A stretch of 64,000 bases of DNA from Clostridia bacterium (lineage in GTDB: Bacteria; Bacillota; Clostridia; Oscillospirales; Acutalibacteraceae). Below, one piece after another: positions 25,951 to 33,839 of this stretch (position 1 is its first letter; every line of letters begins with the position of its first letter). The translations under genes were made by a program, and so were the position numbers. Below the pieces are notes generated by a model. It did no database searches. It was not told the DNA's origin and saw only the letters and a list, made by a program, of their open reading frames with translations. Where the stretch lies: NCBI GenBank assembly GCA_900766585.1, contig CAAFVV010000041.1:36620-100619 (forward strand), given 5' to 3'.

Positions 25951-26580
25951 ATGTGTCAACCGTTTGTTGCCGACCACCCGCTGATCCAGCATAAGCTCTC
26001 TGTTCTGCGCGACCGCCACACCAGCTCGAAGGAGTTCCGTGAGCTGATCTCGGAGATCACCGAGCTGATGGTATACGAAGCCACCCGCGACCTGCCCGTC
26101 TGCGACGTGGAGGTGGAGACGCCGATCGCCAAGACGACCGGCAAAAAGCTGGCGGGCCGCAAGCTGGCGTTTGTGCCGATCCTGCGCGCCGGTCTCGGCA
26201 TGGTAGACGGCGCTCTGGAGCTGGTGCCGTCTGCGCGCGTCGGCCATATCGGCCTCTACCGCAACGAGGAGACGCTCGAGCCGGTTGAGTATTACTGCAA
26301 GCTGCCCGCGGACATTGAAGAGCGCGACGTGATCGTGCTGGATCCGATGTGCGCGACCGGCGGTTCGGCTGTGGACGCTATCGGTCAGATCAAAAAGCGC
26401 CATCCGAAAAACATCAAATTCATGTGCATCATTGCCGCTCCCGAGGGGCTTGCGGCACTGCAGAAGGCGCATCCCGACGTGCATATCTACTGCGCCGCGC
26501 TGGATGAGAAGCTCAACGAAAAGGGCTATATCATCCCCGGTCTCGGCGATGCGGGCGACCGTATCTTCGGCACAAAGTGA
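25951..26580 (+). CDS. upp: Uracil phosphoribosyltransferase
   Basis: Salvage enzyme: uracil plus PRPP gives UMP and pyrophosphate. 209 residues, full length. PRPP-binding motif VLDPMCATGGSA (about 129-140), with FVPILRAGLGMVDG near 70-83 and a C-terminal GDAGDRIFGT that binds uracil. Ribosome site AGGAGG lies 10 bases before the ATG. No dedicated promoter is evident in the 48 bases after tsaB; transcription may start inside tsaB or continue through. Confidence 0.95.
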   Translation: MCQPFVADHPLIQHKLSVLRDRHTSSKEFRELISEITELMVYEATRDLPVCDVEVETPIAKTTGKKLAGRKLAFVPILRAGLGMVDGALELVPSARVGHIGLYRNEETLEPVEYYCKLPADIEERDVIVLDPMCATGGSAVDAIGQIKKRHPKNIKFMCIIAAPEGLAALQKAHPDVHIYCAALDEKLNEKGYIIPGLGDAGDRIFGTK

Positions 26581-26617
26581 TCCGGCGTCCCGCCGCTTTT
26601 TGACAGCGTATCCACAG

Positions 26618-26656
26618 ACCCCTCGGTTCTGCCCGGCGGCAGGACCGGGGGGTTTA
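26618..26656 (+). terminator. Probable terminator after upp
   Basis: A 16-base stem (ACCCCTCGGTTCTGCC / GGCAGGACCGGGGGGT, one mismatch) with loop CGGC, followed by only three T before ATG. Hairpin clear, T tract short. Confidence 0.55.
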
Positions 26657-26696
26657 TGCCGCGCAGTTTTGCCGCAACCCCCGAAAGGAGCTTTCC

Positions 26697-27440
26697 ATGT
26701 CATCCCGATCCCCGGTCGCTTTCCGATCCCTCAAAGACGGCTTTCGCGACGGTATCCCGATCGGTCTCGGCTATTTTGCCGTGGCCTTTTCTCTGGGTAT
26801 CGCCGCGCGCCGTGCCGGACTGGGCGTGTTTGAAGGGCTGCTGACCAGCCTGCTGAACAACGCCTCCGCCGGTGAATATGCCGCGTTCACCCTGATCGCC
26901 GCCGACGCCGCCTATGCGGAAATGGCGCTGATCACACTGGTCACCAACGCCCGCTATCTGCTGATGAGCGTCGCGCTGAGCCAGCGCCTGTCGCCGAAAA
27001 CCGGCATCCTCTCCCGCCTGCTGCTCGGCTTCGGCGTGACGGATGAGATCTTCGGCATCTCCGTCTCGCGCGATATGCCGCTCGACGTGCGGTATCCCTT
27101 CGGCGCGATGCTGATCGCCGTCCCGTGCTGGGCGGCAGGCACTGCGCTCGGCATCGCGGCGGGGCAGCTGCTGCCCACCCGCATCGTCAGCGCGCTCGGC
27201 GTCGCGCTGTACGGCATGTTTATGGCGGTGTTCACGCCGCCCGCGCGCCGCGACCGGACGGTTCGCCTTGTGGTGCTGCTCGGCTTTGCCCTCAGCGCCG
27301 CCATGGCGTATGCCCCGCTCGTCTCCGCGTGGTCAGAGGGCACCCGCACCATTTTGCTGACCGTGCTGCTGGCTGCCGGCGCCGCCTGGCTGCATCCCGT
27401 GGACGAGCCGGAACCGGAGGTGGACACCCATGACGCATAA
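26697..27440 (+). CDS. azlC: AzlC family branched-chain amino acid exporter, large subunit
   Basis: A 247-residue membrane protein of the AzlC/YgaZ family, which with AzlD exports branched-chain amino acids and analogues. Family marks: FRDGIPIGLGYFAVAFSLGI at the N-terminus, NNASAGEYAAFTLIAA (about 58-73) and ITLVTNARYLLMS near 80-92. Several hydrophobic helices follow (GFALSAAMAYAPLV, TILLTVLLAAGAAWL). The start follows GAAAGGAGC. It overlaps azlD by 11 bases, the usual two-gene operon. No azlB-type Lrp regulator is adjacent. Confidence 0.9.
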   Translation: MSSRSPVAFRSLKDGFRDGIPIGLGYFAVAFSLGIAARRAGLGVFEGLLTSLLNNASAGEYAAFTLIAADAAYAEMALITLVTNARYLLMSVALSQRLSPKTGILSRLLLGFGVTDEIFGISVSRDMPLDVRYPFGAMLIAVPCWAAGTALGIAAGQLLPTRIVSALGVALYGMFMAVFTPPARRDRTVRLVVLLGFALSAAMAYAPLVSAWSEGTRTILLTVLLAAGAAWLHPVDEPEPEVDTHDA

Positions 27441-27744
27441 TTTCTGGATCTATCTGCTGATCATGTCCGGCGTCACCTACGCCATCCGCGTGCTGCCGTT
27501 GACTCTGCTGCGCCGCCCGGTCAAGAGCCGCTTTCTGCGCTCGTTTCTGTACTACACCCCCTATGCCACGCTGGCGGTCATGACGTTTCCCGCCATCCTG
27601 TCCGCCACCGGCTCCCCGATCGCCGGCGCCGCCGCGCTGGTCGGCGGACTCATCGCCGCCTGGTTTGACGCCGGACTGTTCAAAACTGCCGCGCTCTGCT
27701 GCGCGCTGGTGCTCATTTTAGAGTACATCCCCGGCATCGGCTAA
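27430..27744 (+). CDS. azlD: AzlD family branched-chain amino acid exporter, small subunit
   Basis: A 104-residue partner of AzlC with three or four membrane helices. The family motif TYAIRVLPLTLLRRP is at residues 16-30 and LRSFLYYTPYATLAVMTFPA follows at 36-55. The ATG lies 11 bases before the end of azlC. Function follows from the family and the pairing; the exported amino acid is not determined by the sequence. Confidence 0.9.
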   Translation: MTHNFWIYLLIMSGVTYAIRVLPLTLLRRPVKSRFLRSFLYYTPYATLAVMTFPAILSATGSPIAGAAALVGGLIAAWFDAGLFKTAALCCALVLILEYIPGIG

Positions 27745-27790
27745 AGCCGCCCGCCGCGGCTTGTCCGGGTAAAATTTGCCTGTGCGCCTA

Positions 27791-27819
27791 TTGAGAAATC
27801 CGATGCGGTGTGCTATACT
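27791..27819 (+). promoter_or_regulatory. Sigma-A promoter upstream of the structured leader
   Basis: Plus strand: -35 TTGAGA (27791-27796), 17-base spacer, -10 TATACT (27814-27819). Transcription should begin near 27826, 150 bases before the first start codon. Confidence 0.75.
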
Positions 27820-27825
27820 GTGACC

Positions 27826-27922
27826 GGATAAAGATTTGCTGCCGTTTTCTCCCCCGCCGCCGGACTGCGGCAGGCGGGAAAGTGCCGCATGAAGTGAAAA
27901 GGCTGCTCTTCGGCAGCTTTTT
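27826..27922 (+). ncRNA. Short structured leader or small RNA ending in a terminator-like hairpin
   Basis: From the predicted start site the transcript can fold a strong GC hairpin (CCCGCC-GCCG / CGGC-A-GGCGGG, 27853-27878). A second hairpin follows, AAAAGGCTGC / GCAGCTTTTT (27897-27922, loop TCTTCG), which has the form of an intrinsic terminator. It could be a 97-base small RNA or an attenuator controlling the genes downstream. I could not match it to a known riboswitch or SRP RNA. Confidence 0.45.
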
Positions 27923-27935
27923 CAACGCCCCATAA

Positions 27936-27951
27936 GTTAGCCTATGCTAAC
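27936..27951 (+). promoter_or_regulatory. Palindromic operator-like site
   Basis: GTTAGC-CTAT-GCTAAC is a perfect 6+6 palindrome. A possible promoter TTCAAC (27921-27926), 16 bases, TATGCT (27943-27948) has its -10 inside the palindrome. The arms recall DtxR/MntR-type metal-regulator boxes, but the spacing differs, so the protein that binds is not assigned. Confidence 0.4.
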
Positions 27952-27975
27952 CGCAAAAGAGGGAGATGACGGTCA

Positions 27976-28630
27976 ATGCCCAACGCAAAGGACCCCGGTT
28001 TTGCCCCGAAAACCTACCGAAGAGACTGTCTGCTCGGTGCGCTCGGCGCGCTTTTGATGCTTGCCGGCGACCTTTGCCTAAGCGTGATCCCGGCAAACCC
28101 AGGCGGACAGCGGCCTGTTTGCCAGAGAGGCGTATTTAAGCGGGTCGTGGGAGCCGTGGCGGCAGCCGTTGCTGCTGGCTACGGGGCTTTGCGGCATGGC
28201 ACTCGGCTTTTTCACCGTGCGCACTTCCATCATGCAGATTCTACCGCAGCATAAAAGCACGCGGCGTGCCGTTCTCATCGGCGGCGTGGTCTACGTCGCC
28301 ACTGCCGGGGTGCTGCACTTTTTTATCGGCAGCCTTGCCGACTGGACGACCACGCTCGCCCCGCTGCTCGGGCGGGAGGAGACGACGGCGCTGATCCGGG
28401 CGCAGTACAGCCGGCTGATGCCCGCCATGCTGATCGCCTATGCGGGAATGCTCCTGCTGATCCTCGCCGTGCACATGCTTGTCTGGCAGATCGTCCTTGC
28501 GCTGATCCCCGATATCCGTCAGGCGCTCGGCGCAGAAATTTCGATATGAGATTTTGTTCTGAGCCAGGGCTCGGGCAACGCGGCACTGTTCATCCGGATG
28601 ATGATCAACGCCGTCTGGGCTGCCCGGCAG
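27976..28630 (+). pseudogene. Broken multi-pass membrane protein gene (DUF6796-like)
   Basis: The first frame reads MPNAKDPGFAPKTYRRDCLLGALGALLMLAGDL-type sequence up to about codon 42 (VIPANPGG). The continuation lies in another frame (SGLFAREAYLSGSWEPWRQP and on through several membrane helices), so a one- or two-base frameshift sits near 28105. The second frame then meets TGA at 28547-28549, after which the family-like end continues in frame (DFVLSQGSGNAALFIRMMI). With two lesions, the full-length product cannot be made. The helix pattern resembles the intact gene at 33049-33744; assignment to DUF6796 is from memory and tentative. Confidence 0.65.
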
Positions 28631-28654
28631 ATAAACAAGGAGAGGGGACGGAAT

Positions 28655-29452
28655 ATGGCAGAAAAAATCCGGCTTTCCGGCGTACCGGAAACCATGCTGC
28701 AGACCGTTTACGCCCGCGCTAAGGAAAGCGGCGGGCGGGGCGCTGTGCAGGACAAAAAGGCCAGGGAGCTTATCCGGCAGCTTGACTACGACTTTTCCCT
28801 CGCGGACAGAGACGCCGCCATGCACAACGGCGTCATCGCCTGTACAATCGTGCTCGACCGGCTGACGGAGGCGTGGCTTGCCGAAAACCCTGACGCAGTC
28901 GTCGTCAACATCGCCTGCGGGCTGGACACGCGGTGCTATCGGATGAGCGGATATGCGCACTGGTACAACCTCGACCTGCCCGAGACGATCGCCGTGCGGC
29001 AGAAGCTGCTGCCGGAGAGCGGCACGGTCTCGCCGATCGCCATGTCCGCCATGGACGATTGGGGCGGCGGGATCGCCGAGCGGGACACGCCCGCGCTCGT
29101 CATTATCGAGGGGCTGACCATGTACCTGTCCGAGACGGACGTGCAGCGCATATTCGCCCTGATCGCGAAGCGGTTTGCCAAAGCCGCCGTGTTTGTCGAG
29201 GTCATGAATCCCGCCGTCGCCAAACGGTTTAAGGAAAAGTCCATCGAGGGCAGCCACGCGAAATTCAGCTGGGGCATCAAAAACGGCGAAGCGCTGGCCG
29301 CGCTGCTGCCGGATTTCCACTTTGTCGAGGAACACAGCCTCACGGAGGGCATGGCGGCGTTCATGCCGGTCTACCGGCTGCTCGGGAAGATTCCGGTCGT
29401 CCGCAATATCTCCAACAAGATCATCGTTTTGGAGAGGAGGCAGGAGCCGTGA
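28655..29452 (+). CDS. Leucine carboxyl methyltransferase-type (LCM/PPM1 family) SAM-dependent O-methyltransferase
   Basis: A 265-residue class I methyltransferase of the LCM family, which puts methyl groups on carboxyl or hydroxyl groups, mostly of small molecules in bacteria. The SAM site is VVVNIACGLDTRCYRM (about residues 83-98), and a LVIIEGLTMYL motif is near 150, both typical of the family (as in polyketide O-methyltransferases). The ATG at 28655 follows AAGGAGAGG; the frame is open into the pseudogene upstream, so the start rests on the ribosome site. It overlaps the next gene by GTGA. It opens a run of ten closely spaced co-directed genes. Confidence 0.85.
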   Translation: MAEKIRLSGVPETMLQTVYARAKESGGRGAVQDKKARELIRQLDYDFSLADRDAAMHNGVIACTIVLDRLTEAWLAENPDAVVVNIACGLDTRCYRMSGYAHWYNLDLPETIAVRQKLLPESGTVSPIAMSAMDDWGGGIAERDTPALVIIEGLTMYLSETDVQRIFALIAKRFAKAAVFVEVMNPAVAKRFKEKSIEGSHAKFSWGIKNGEALAALLPDFHFVEEHSLTEGMAAFMPVYRLLGKIPVVRNISNKIIVLERRQEP

Positions 29453-30354
29453 GCGTATTTGCCGCCCTGCTGCGCGGCGCCTATCGGCTCGTCGGCGCGA
29501 AAAAGGCTTTCCGTCTGCCGGAGGACGAGATCATAAAGGTCATCGACAAGCAGAACCGCCGCCGCGGCATGTTTACGCCGACCGACCGCAAGGCGCACTA
29601 TGAGACAATCACTGTCAACGGCTTTCCGTGCCTGATCGTGCAGGAAAAGCCGCAGCCCGCCCGGCGCGCAATCCTCTATTTCTTCGGCGGCGGCATGGTC
29701 ATCGGCCCCGACAAGGGGGATCTGCCGGTCATGCGCAAGCTCGCGCGCGATTCCGGCTGCGACGTGTGGTTCCCGTTTTACCCGCTCTGCACCGACCACT
29801 GCATCACCGAGACCTACGACATGGTCTATGCGTGCTACCGCCGGATGATCCGGCTGTACGGCGGCGGAAACGTCAGCACCTGCGGCTTTTCCTCCGGCGG
29901 CGCACTGGCGCTCGGCATTGCCGCGCACAATAACGCGCAGGCAAAGCCGCTGCCGCAGCCGCGGCATATCATCGCCGTCTCCCCCGGCGAGGTGCCGTGG
30001 AACGACGAAGAAAAGGCGCGTATGCAGGCGCTGAACAACCGGGACGTCGCCATTGACTATGCCTTTATGGTGACGGTCGAAAAATTCATGCGCCACGGGC
30101 AGGAAAATGTGCCGGACTACATGATCTCCGGCTCGCGCGGCGATTTTTCCGGCGTGGGCGACATCCATTTCTTCTATTCCGCGGACGAGGTACTCTACGG
30201 CGCGCTGCCCGACTTTGCGGCGGCCTGCGAACGGGCGGGCGTGCCGTATACCGCATTTGCCCGGCCGAAAATGGTGCACTGCTACTGTATGCTGCCCTAT
30301 TTTAAAGAAGCGCGCGAGGACTTCGCCAAGATAACCGACATCCTGAAAACCTGA
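29449..30354 (+). CDS. Alpha/beta hydrolase, HSL-type esterase
   Basis: A 301-residue hydrolase. FFGGGMVIGPDKG (about 79-91) matches the oxyanion HGGG region of hormone-sensitive-lipase esterases, with Phe in place of His. GFSSGGA (about 144-150) is the nucleophile elbow with the catalytic Ser. Asp in the IHFFYSADEVLYG stretch (near 245) and His in KMVHCYCML (near 278) would complete the triad. No signal peptide. The GTG start follows GAGGAGGCAGGA and overlaps the methyltransferase stop. Substrate unknown; an acyl ester or lactone is likely from the fold. Confidence 0.75.
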   Translation: MSVFAALLRGAYRLVGAKKAFRLPEDEIIKVIDKQNRRRGMFTPTDRKAHYETITVNGFPCLIVQEKPQPARRAILYFFGGGMVIGPDKGDLPVMRKLARDSGCDVWFPFYPLCTDHCITETYDMVYACYRRMIRLYGGGNVSTCGFSSGGALALGIAAHNNAQAKPLPQPRHIIAVSPGEVPWNDEEKARMQALNNRDVAIDYAFMVTVEKFMRHGQENVPDYMISGSRGDFSGVGDIHFFYSADEVLYGALPDFAAACERAGVPYTAFARPKMVHCYCMLPYFKEAREDFAKITDILKT

Positions 30355-30370
30355 CGATCGGAGAGGATGT

Positions 30371-31153
30371 ATGAAATACTTCGAATTCGGAGCGGAAAAT
30401 CCCGAGCTGATGGTCATGCTCCACGGCGGCGGCACGAGCTATCGCGGCATGATGCCGACGGCAAAGATAATGGCAAAGGTCTATCATGTGGTGCTGGTCG
30501 CCTACAACGGCTTTAACCCCGACGAGCCGGAGACGGAATTTCAGTCGCCGATGGATGAAGCGCGGCGGCTCGGCGACTACATCTGCGCACATTACGGCGG
30601 AAAAATCGACATTCTCTACGGGATCTCCTACGGCTGCCGGGTGCTGATGGAGGTATTGGCCGACGAGCGGCTGACGATCACCACCACAATCGCCGACGGC
30701 ATGGGTCTGCGGGATTATCCGCACATCCGGAGCAGGTGGGGAAAGGATATCTACTGCTTTTTCTTTACCGGGCTGTTTTATGCGGTCATGGGGCATCCGG
30801 GACCGCGGAGAAAAAGATTCCTCGCCAAAATCACGGGGCGGACGCCCGAGGAAGCCGACCGCATCCTTTACGGCAGGGCGACGTGGACAAGCTGGAAGAA
30901 TCAGGACTACTCTCTGATCGGCAAAACGACCGACTACGCCCTGTTTAAACGAACGGATATGGTTCTCTGGTACGGCATCCGGGGCAGCGTGGACAAAAAT
31001 CTGGCAAAGGGGGTTGACGCGCTGAAGCAGACCGGATACCCCTTTACCGTAAAGATCTTTACGGAGCTGGGACACGGCGGGCTTGCGGGCGAGCATCCCG
31101 ACGAATTTTTACGGGAGGTGCAGGCGGCGCACCGCCGCACTTCGGCGCAGTAA
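30371..31153 (+). CDS. Alpha/beta hydrolase
   Basis: A 260-residue hydrolase with MLHGGGTSYRGM (about 16-27) as the oxyanion-loop region, nucleophile elbow GISYGCRV (about 84-91) and catalytic His in ELGHGGLAGEHP (near 235). It is shorter and of a different subfamily from its neighbour at 29449 and from the one at 33840. It begins 16 bases after the preceding gene. The reaction cannot be told from sequence; the repeated presence of such enzymes beside methyltransferases suggests stepwise processing of an esterified small molecule. Confidence 0.7.
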   Translation: MKYFEFGAENPELMVMLHGGGTSYRGMMPTAKIMAKVYHVVLVAYNGFNPDEPETEFQSPMDEARRLGDYICAHYGGKIDILYGISYGCRVLMEVLADERLTITTTIADGMGLRDYPHIRSRWGKDIYCFFFTGLFYAVMGHPGPRRKRFLAKITGRTPEEADRILYGRATWTSWKNQDYSLIGKTTDYALFKRTDMVLWYGIRGSVDKNLAKGVDALKQTGYPFTVKIFTELGHGGLAGEHPDEFLREVQAAHRRTSAQ

Positions 31154-31205
31154 CCGTACAAAGGCGGTGCTTTGCCGCTGCAGAGAAAAGGGAGCGTGAC
31201 ACAGT

Positions 31206-31826
31206 GTGAAAAAGAATTATCTGCTTACCGCCTTTGCGCAGACCGTATCTGCGCAATTTCCCGCACAAAAGCAGGAGCTGACCGCCGCGCTTGACCGGCG
31301 GCTTGACACCCTGCGCCGGGAAAACGCCGGGGCGGGCAGGGAAAAGCAGTTTCATCTGGAGGCGCAGATCCTGCCGGGGATCGCGGTCTATGAAACGCTG
31401 CAGACCGTCATGCCGAAGGAAACGGCTTTGCAGACCGTCCACGGCTATGTGGAGCAGCGCGCCTTCCGGCTAAAAAAGCTCTTTCTCCGGCTGATGCGTA
31501 TTCCGGGATTTTATCGCCGCGTGCCGAAGATATTCGCCGTGCAGACGCCGCGCCTTTTCGGCGAGGCGGCGGGCTTTGCGGCAAAAGAGTGGCAGACAAA
31601 CGGCGGTGTCTGGCGTATCGACATGACGAAATGCCCCTATCACGACGCCTGTGTGCAGTACGGCTGTCCGGAGCTTTGCCATTGCTTTTGCGACAGTGAC
31701 GACATCACCTATGGCGGCCTGCATAAAAACCTCTGCTGGCGCCGGACAAAAACGCTGGGGCGAGGGGACGACTGCTGCGATTTCTGTTTAAAGCTCGCCG
31801 GGGCAGAGGAAAGGGACGGTGCCTGA
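31206..31826 (+). CDS. ATC hydrolase-like protein (L-2-amino-thiazoline-4-carboxylic acid hydrolase family)
   Basis: A 206-residue protein with the cysteine-rich C-terminal pattern of the ATC-hydrolase family: KCPYHDACVQYGCPELCHCFC (shown here in parts, about 140-160), SDDITYGGLHKNLCWRRTKTL, then GDDCCDFCL. The named member opens a thiazoline ring on the way to L-cysteine in Pseudomonas, but most Clostridia homologues are untested. The start is GTG at 31206 with GGGAG about 13 bases upstream. The stop overlaps the next ATG in TGATG. A second family member closes this operon at 35714. Cytosolic by sequence. Confidence 0.75.
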   Translation: MKKNYLLTAFAQTVSAQFPAQKQELTAALDRRLDTLRRENAGAGREKQFHLEAQILPGIAVYETLQTVMPKETALQTVHGYVEQRAFRLKKLFLRLMRIPGFYRRVPKIFAVQTPRLFGEAAGFAAKEWQTNGGVWRIDMTKCPYHDACVQYGCPELCHCFCDSDDITYGGLHKNLCWRRTKTLGRGDDCCDFCLKLAGAEERDGA

Positions 31827-32437
31827 TGTTCTGGGATACTGTGGCGTTTGTATACGACATCTTCGCCGATGGAATCAACCGCAAGGCGAACCGGGCGCTG
31901 TGTGCGGCGGTGGAGCCGCTGATCGCCCCCGCCGACGAGGTGCTGGAATGTGCCTGCGGCACGGGACTGCTCACCGGCGTGATCGCCCCCCGCTGCAGGC
32001 GGCTGGTCGCCACCGACCTGTCCGTCAAAATGCTCGCGCGGGCAAAAAAGAAGTACGGCAGGTACCAAAACGTGACCTTTGCACAGGCGGACATCACGCG
32101 TCTCGCCTTTCCGGACGGACAGTTTGGCGCCGTCGTCGCCGCCAACGTCATCCACCTGTTAGACGACCCGTATCAGGCGCTGCGCGAGCTTGACCGCGTG
32201 TGCCGCCCGGGCGGGCGGATCATCATCCCCACCTATATGAACCGCACCGACAAGGGCAGAACCAACCGCGTCTCGGGCGCCATCGGCAGGGCGGGCGCGG
32301 ATTTCAAGCGGGAATTCACGCTTGACAGCTACAAGCGTTTTTTCGCCGACGCCGGGTATGCCGACGCCGCCTACACCCTGTGCGCGGGCAGGATCCCCTG
32401 CGCAGTGGCGGTGCTGAGAAAGGGGGAGACGCCTTGA
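31826..32437 (+). CDS. Class I SAM-dependent methyltransferase (UbiE-like)
   Basis: A 203-residue methyltransferase with motif I VLECACGTGLLTGVIA (about 39-54), acidic motif VATDLSVKMLARA (about 61-73), motif II FGAVVAANVIHLLDDP (about 101-116) and RVCRPGGRIIIPTYM after it. The layout is that of UbiE/COQ5-like small-molecule methyltransferases. It differs from the LCM-type enzyme at the front of the operon, so two distinct methyl transfers are likely in the pathway. The ATG shares bases with the preceding stop. Confidence 0.85.
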   Translation: MFWDTVAFVYDIFADGINRKANRALCAAVEPLIAPADEVLECACGTGLLTGVIAPRCRRLVATDLSVKMLARAKKKYGRYQNVTFAQADITRLAFPDGQFGAVVAANVIHLLDDPYQALRELDRVCRPGGRIIIPTYMNRTDKGRTNRVSGAIGRAGADFKREFTLDSYKRFFADAGYADAAYTLCAGRIPCAVAVLRKGETP

Positions 32438-33042
32438 GGGTCACTGCGCTCGGCGAAGAGACGATCCGGGACATCGGCCACGCGTTTGGCTACTACGACT
32501 ACGGCACGGAGCACAGGCTGATCGACGCCTTTCCCAGCCGCGACGCCGCGGCGGCATTTATCTGCGGCTATGTGCGCATGGCGCTGCAAAGCGGTATGCT
32601 GTATACCACCGGGGAAAACGGGGAGGGGTATATCGCCTATATACGGCCCGGCGAAAGGATCACCCCGAAAGCGGGACTGTCGCTTGCCCGGGCGTTTCTC
32701 GGCGCCATGACGCCGGGAGCGCTGCTCCGCTTTCTGCGCGTCATGGCGAAGGGCGGCCCGGGACTGCGCAAGCGGCTCGATCGCGAAAAGCAGCCGTATA
32801 TCTATGTCGGCATGGTCTGTGTGCGGGAGCCGTATCAGGGGCAGGGCTATATGCGGCAGGTCCTAGCGATGGCGTTTGCGGAGGGCGACCGGCTCGGTCT
32901 GCCGGTGATTCTTGACACCGATGCCAAATCCAAATGCGATAAATACATCCACCTCGGTATGACGCTTGCCGGCACGCGCCGCTTCGGTGAACACGGCGTG
33001 TTATATGACCTGATCCGCTATCCCGCCGGTCAGAAAGGATGA
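32434..33042 (+). CDS. GNAT family N-acetyltransferase
   Basis: A 202-residue GNAT-type protein. The acetyl-CoA pyrophosphate loop is seen as VCVREPYQGQGYMRQVLAMA (about 130-149; Q/R-x-x-G-x-G/A), followed by PVILDTDAKSKCDKYIHLGM, the usual strand and helix 4 region. The TTG at 32434 overlaps the methyltransferase stop (TTGA) and follows AAGGGGGAG; the longer frame to 32380 would lie inside the preceding gene. The acceptor is unknown. The next gene begins 6 bases after its stop. Confidence 0.7.
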   Translation: MRVTALGEETIRDIGHAFGYYDYGTEHRLIDAFPSRDAAAAFICGYVRMALQSGMLYTTGENGEGYIAYIRPGERITPKAGLSLARAFLGAMTPGALLRFLRVMAKGGPGLRKRLDREKQPYIYVGMVCVREPYQGQGYMRQVLAMAFAEGDRLGLPVILDTDAKSKCDKYIHLGMTLAGTRRFGEHGVLYDLIRYPAGQKG

Positions 33043-33048
33043 GAAAAT

Positions 33049-33744
33049 ATGACAGAATTCAACGACATCGGCATTGCGCGGCAGCTTGATATGCCGCGCG
33101 TCAAAAAGCTGCTCGCCATCGGGCTTTTCGCATCTGTGCTGCACATGATCGGGGACATGATCCTCGGCTGGGGCGTGGAGGATGAGACGCTGACGGGCGT
33201 TTTGCGGATGGTCTCGGCATACACCGGCACCCCGGACGGCGGTATTTTGGCGGCGGCTCTGCTCGGGCTGTTCGGCATGGTGCTGGAGGGGCTCGCCTTT
33301 TTCGGGGTCTACCGTCTGATCGTGCCGTATTCCCCGAAATACGCCCACCGTTATCGCGCGGGCATATTCGGCTATCTGATGTTCGGCGCCTGCGGCTTTC
33401 ATGTGCCGACCTGCGCGCTCGTATTTCTGGCTAAGCACGGTCTGGCGGACGAATGGCTCCTGCGCTATGCCGCCTATTTCCTGCTGCCGGCGTTTGCGCT
33501 GTTCTGGATATTTTTCCTGGTCCTCTCCGCGGCGCAGATCTGCGCCTTTGCCAAGGGGCAGACGCCCTGCCCGAAATGGGGCTGGGTGTTTTCGCTGCCG
33601 GTCGGCATGCTGATCGCCATGCTGCCGAATGTGTGCGGCAATCTGCCGTTTGTCAACGCGCTCTCCTGCGCATGGATCGCATTCGGCAATCTCTGGATGT
33701 TCGGCGGGCTTTTGATCCTGACGGGCAAGGCGCAGAAGGGCTGA
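33049..33744 (+). CDS. Multi-pass membrane protein (DUF6796-like)
   Basis: A 231-residue protein with about six membrane helices, starting with KKLLAIGLFASVLHMIGDMI (about 20-39). Conserved-looking pieces are GWGVEDETLTGVLRM, SAYTGTPDGGILAAALLG, YRAGIFGYLMFGACGFHVPT and AFAKGQTPCPKWGWVFSLPV. I associate this pattern with DUF6796, common next to alpha/beta hydrolases in gut Clostridia; no function is established. The intact gene here and the broken relative at 27976 bracket the hydrolase/methyltransferase genes. Confidence 0.6.
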   Translation: MTEFNDIGIARQLDMPRVKKLLAIGLFASVLHMIGDMILGWGVEDETLTGVLRMVSAYTGTPDGGILAAALLGLFGMVLEGLAFFGVYRLIVPYSPKYAHRYRAGIFGYLMFGACGFHVPTCALVFLAKHGLADEWLLRYAAYFLLPAFALFWIFFLVLSAAQICAFAKGQTPCPKWGWVFSLPVGMLIAMLPNVCGNLPFVNALSCAWIAFGNLWMFGGLLILTGKAQKG

Positions 33745-33839
33745 CCGCCGGGGGCGCTATAAAAACAGATACCCGGCACGGCAGGCAGGGACATAAAAAC
33801 CGGCCTCGCTATCCGCGGGCATAAAAGGAGGAAACGTCC

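Noticed and set aside
27826..27922. Small SRP RNA or a known riboswitch
   Set aside because: The SRP tetraloop domain and the conserved cores of fluoride, guanidine, manganese and cobalamin riboswitches that I know are not present.
27976..28549. MATE-type efflux pump fragment
   Set aside because: First impression from hydrophobic helices; the length, the family-like C-terminal end and similarity in layout to the gene at 33049 point to a DUF6796-like membrane protein instead.
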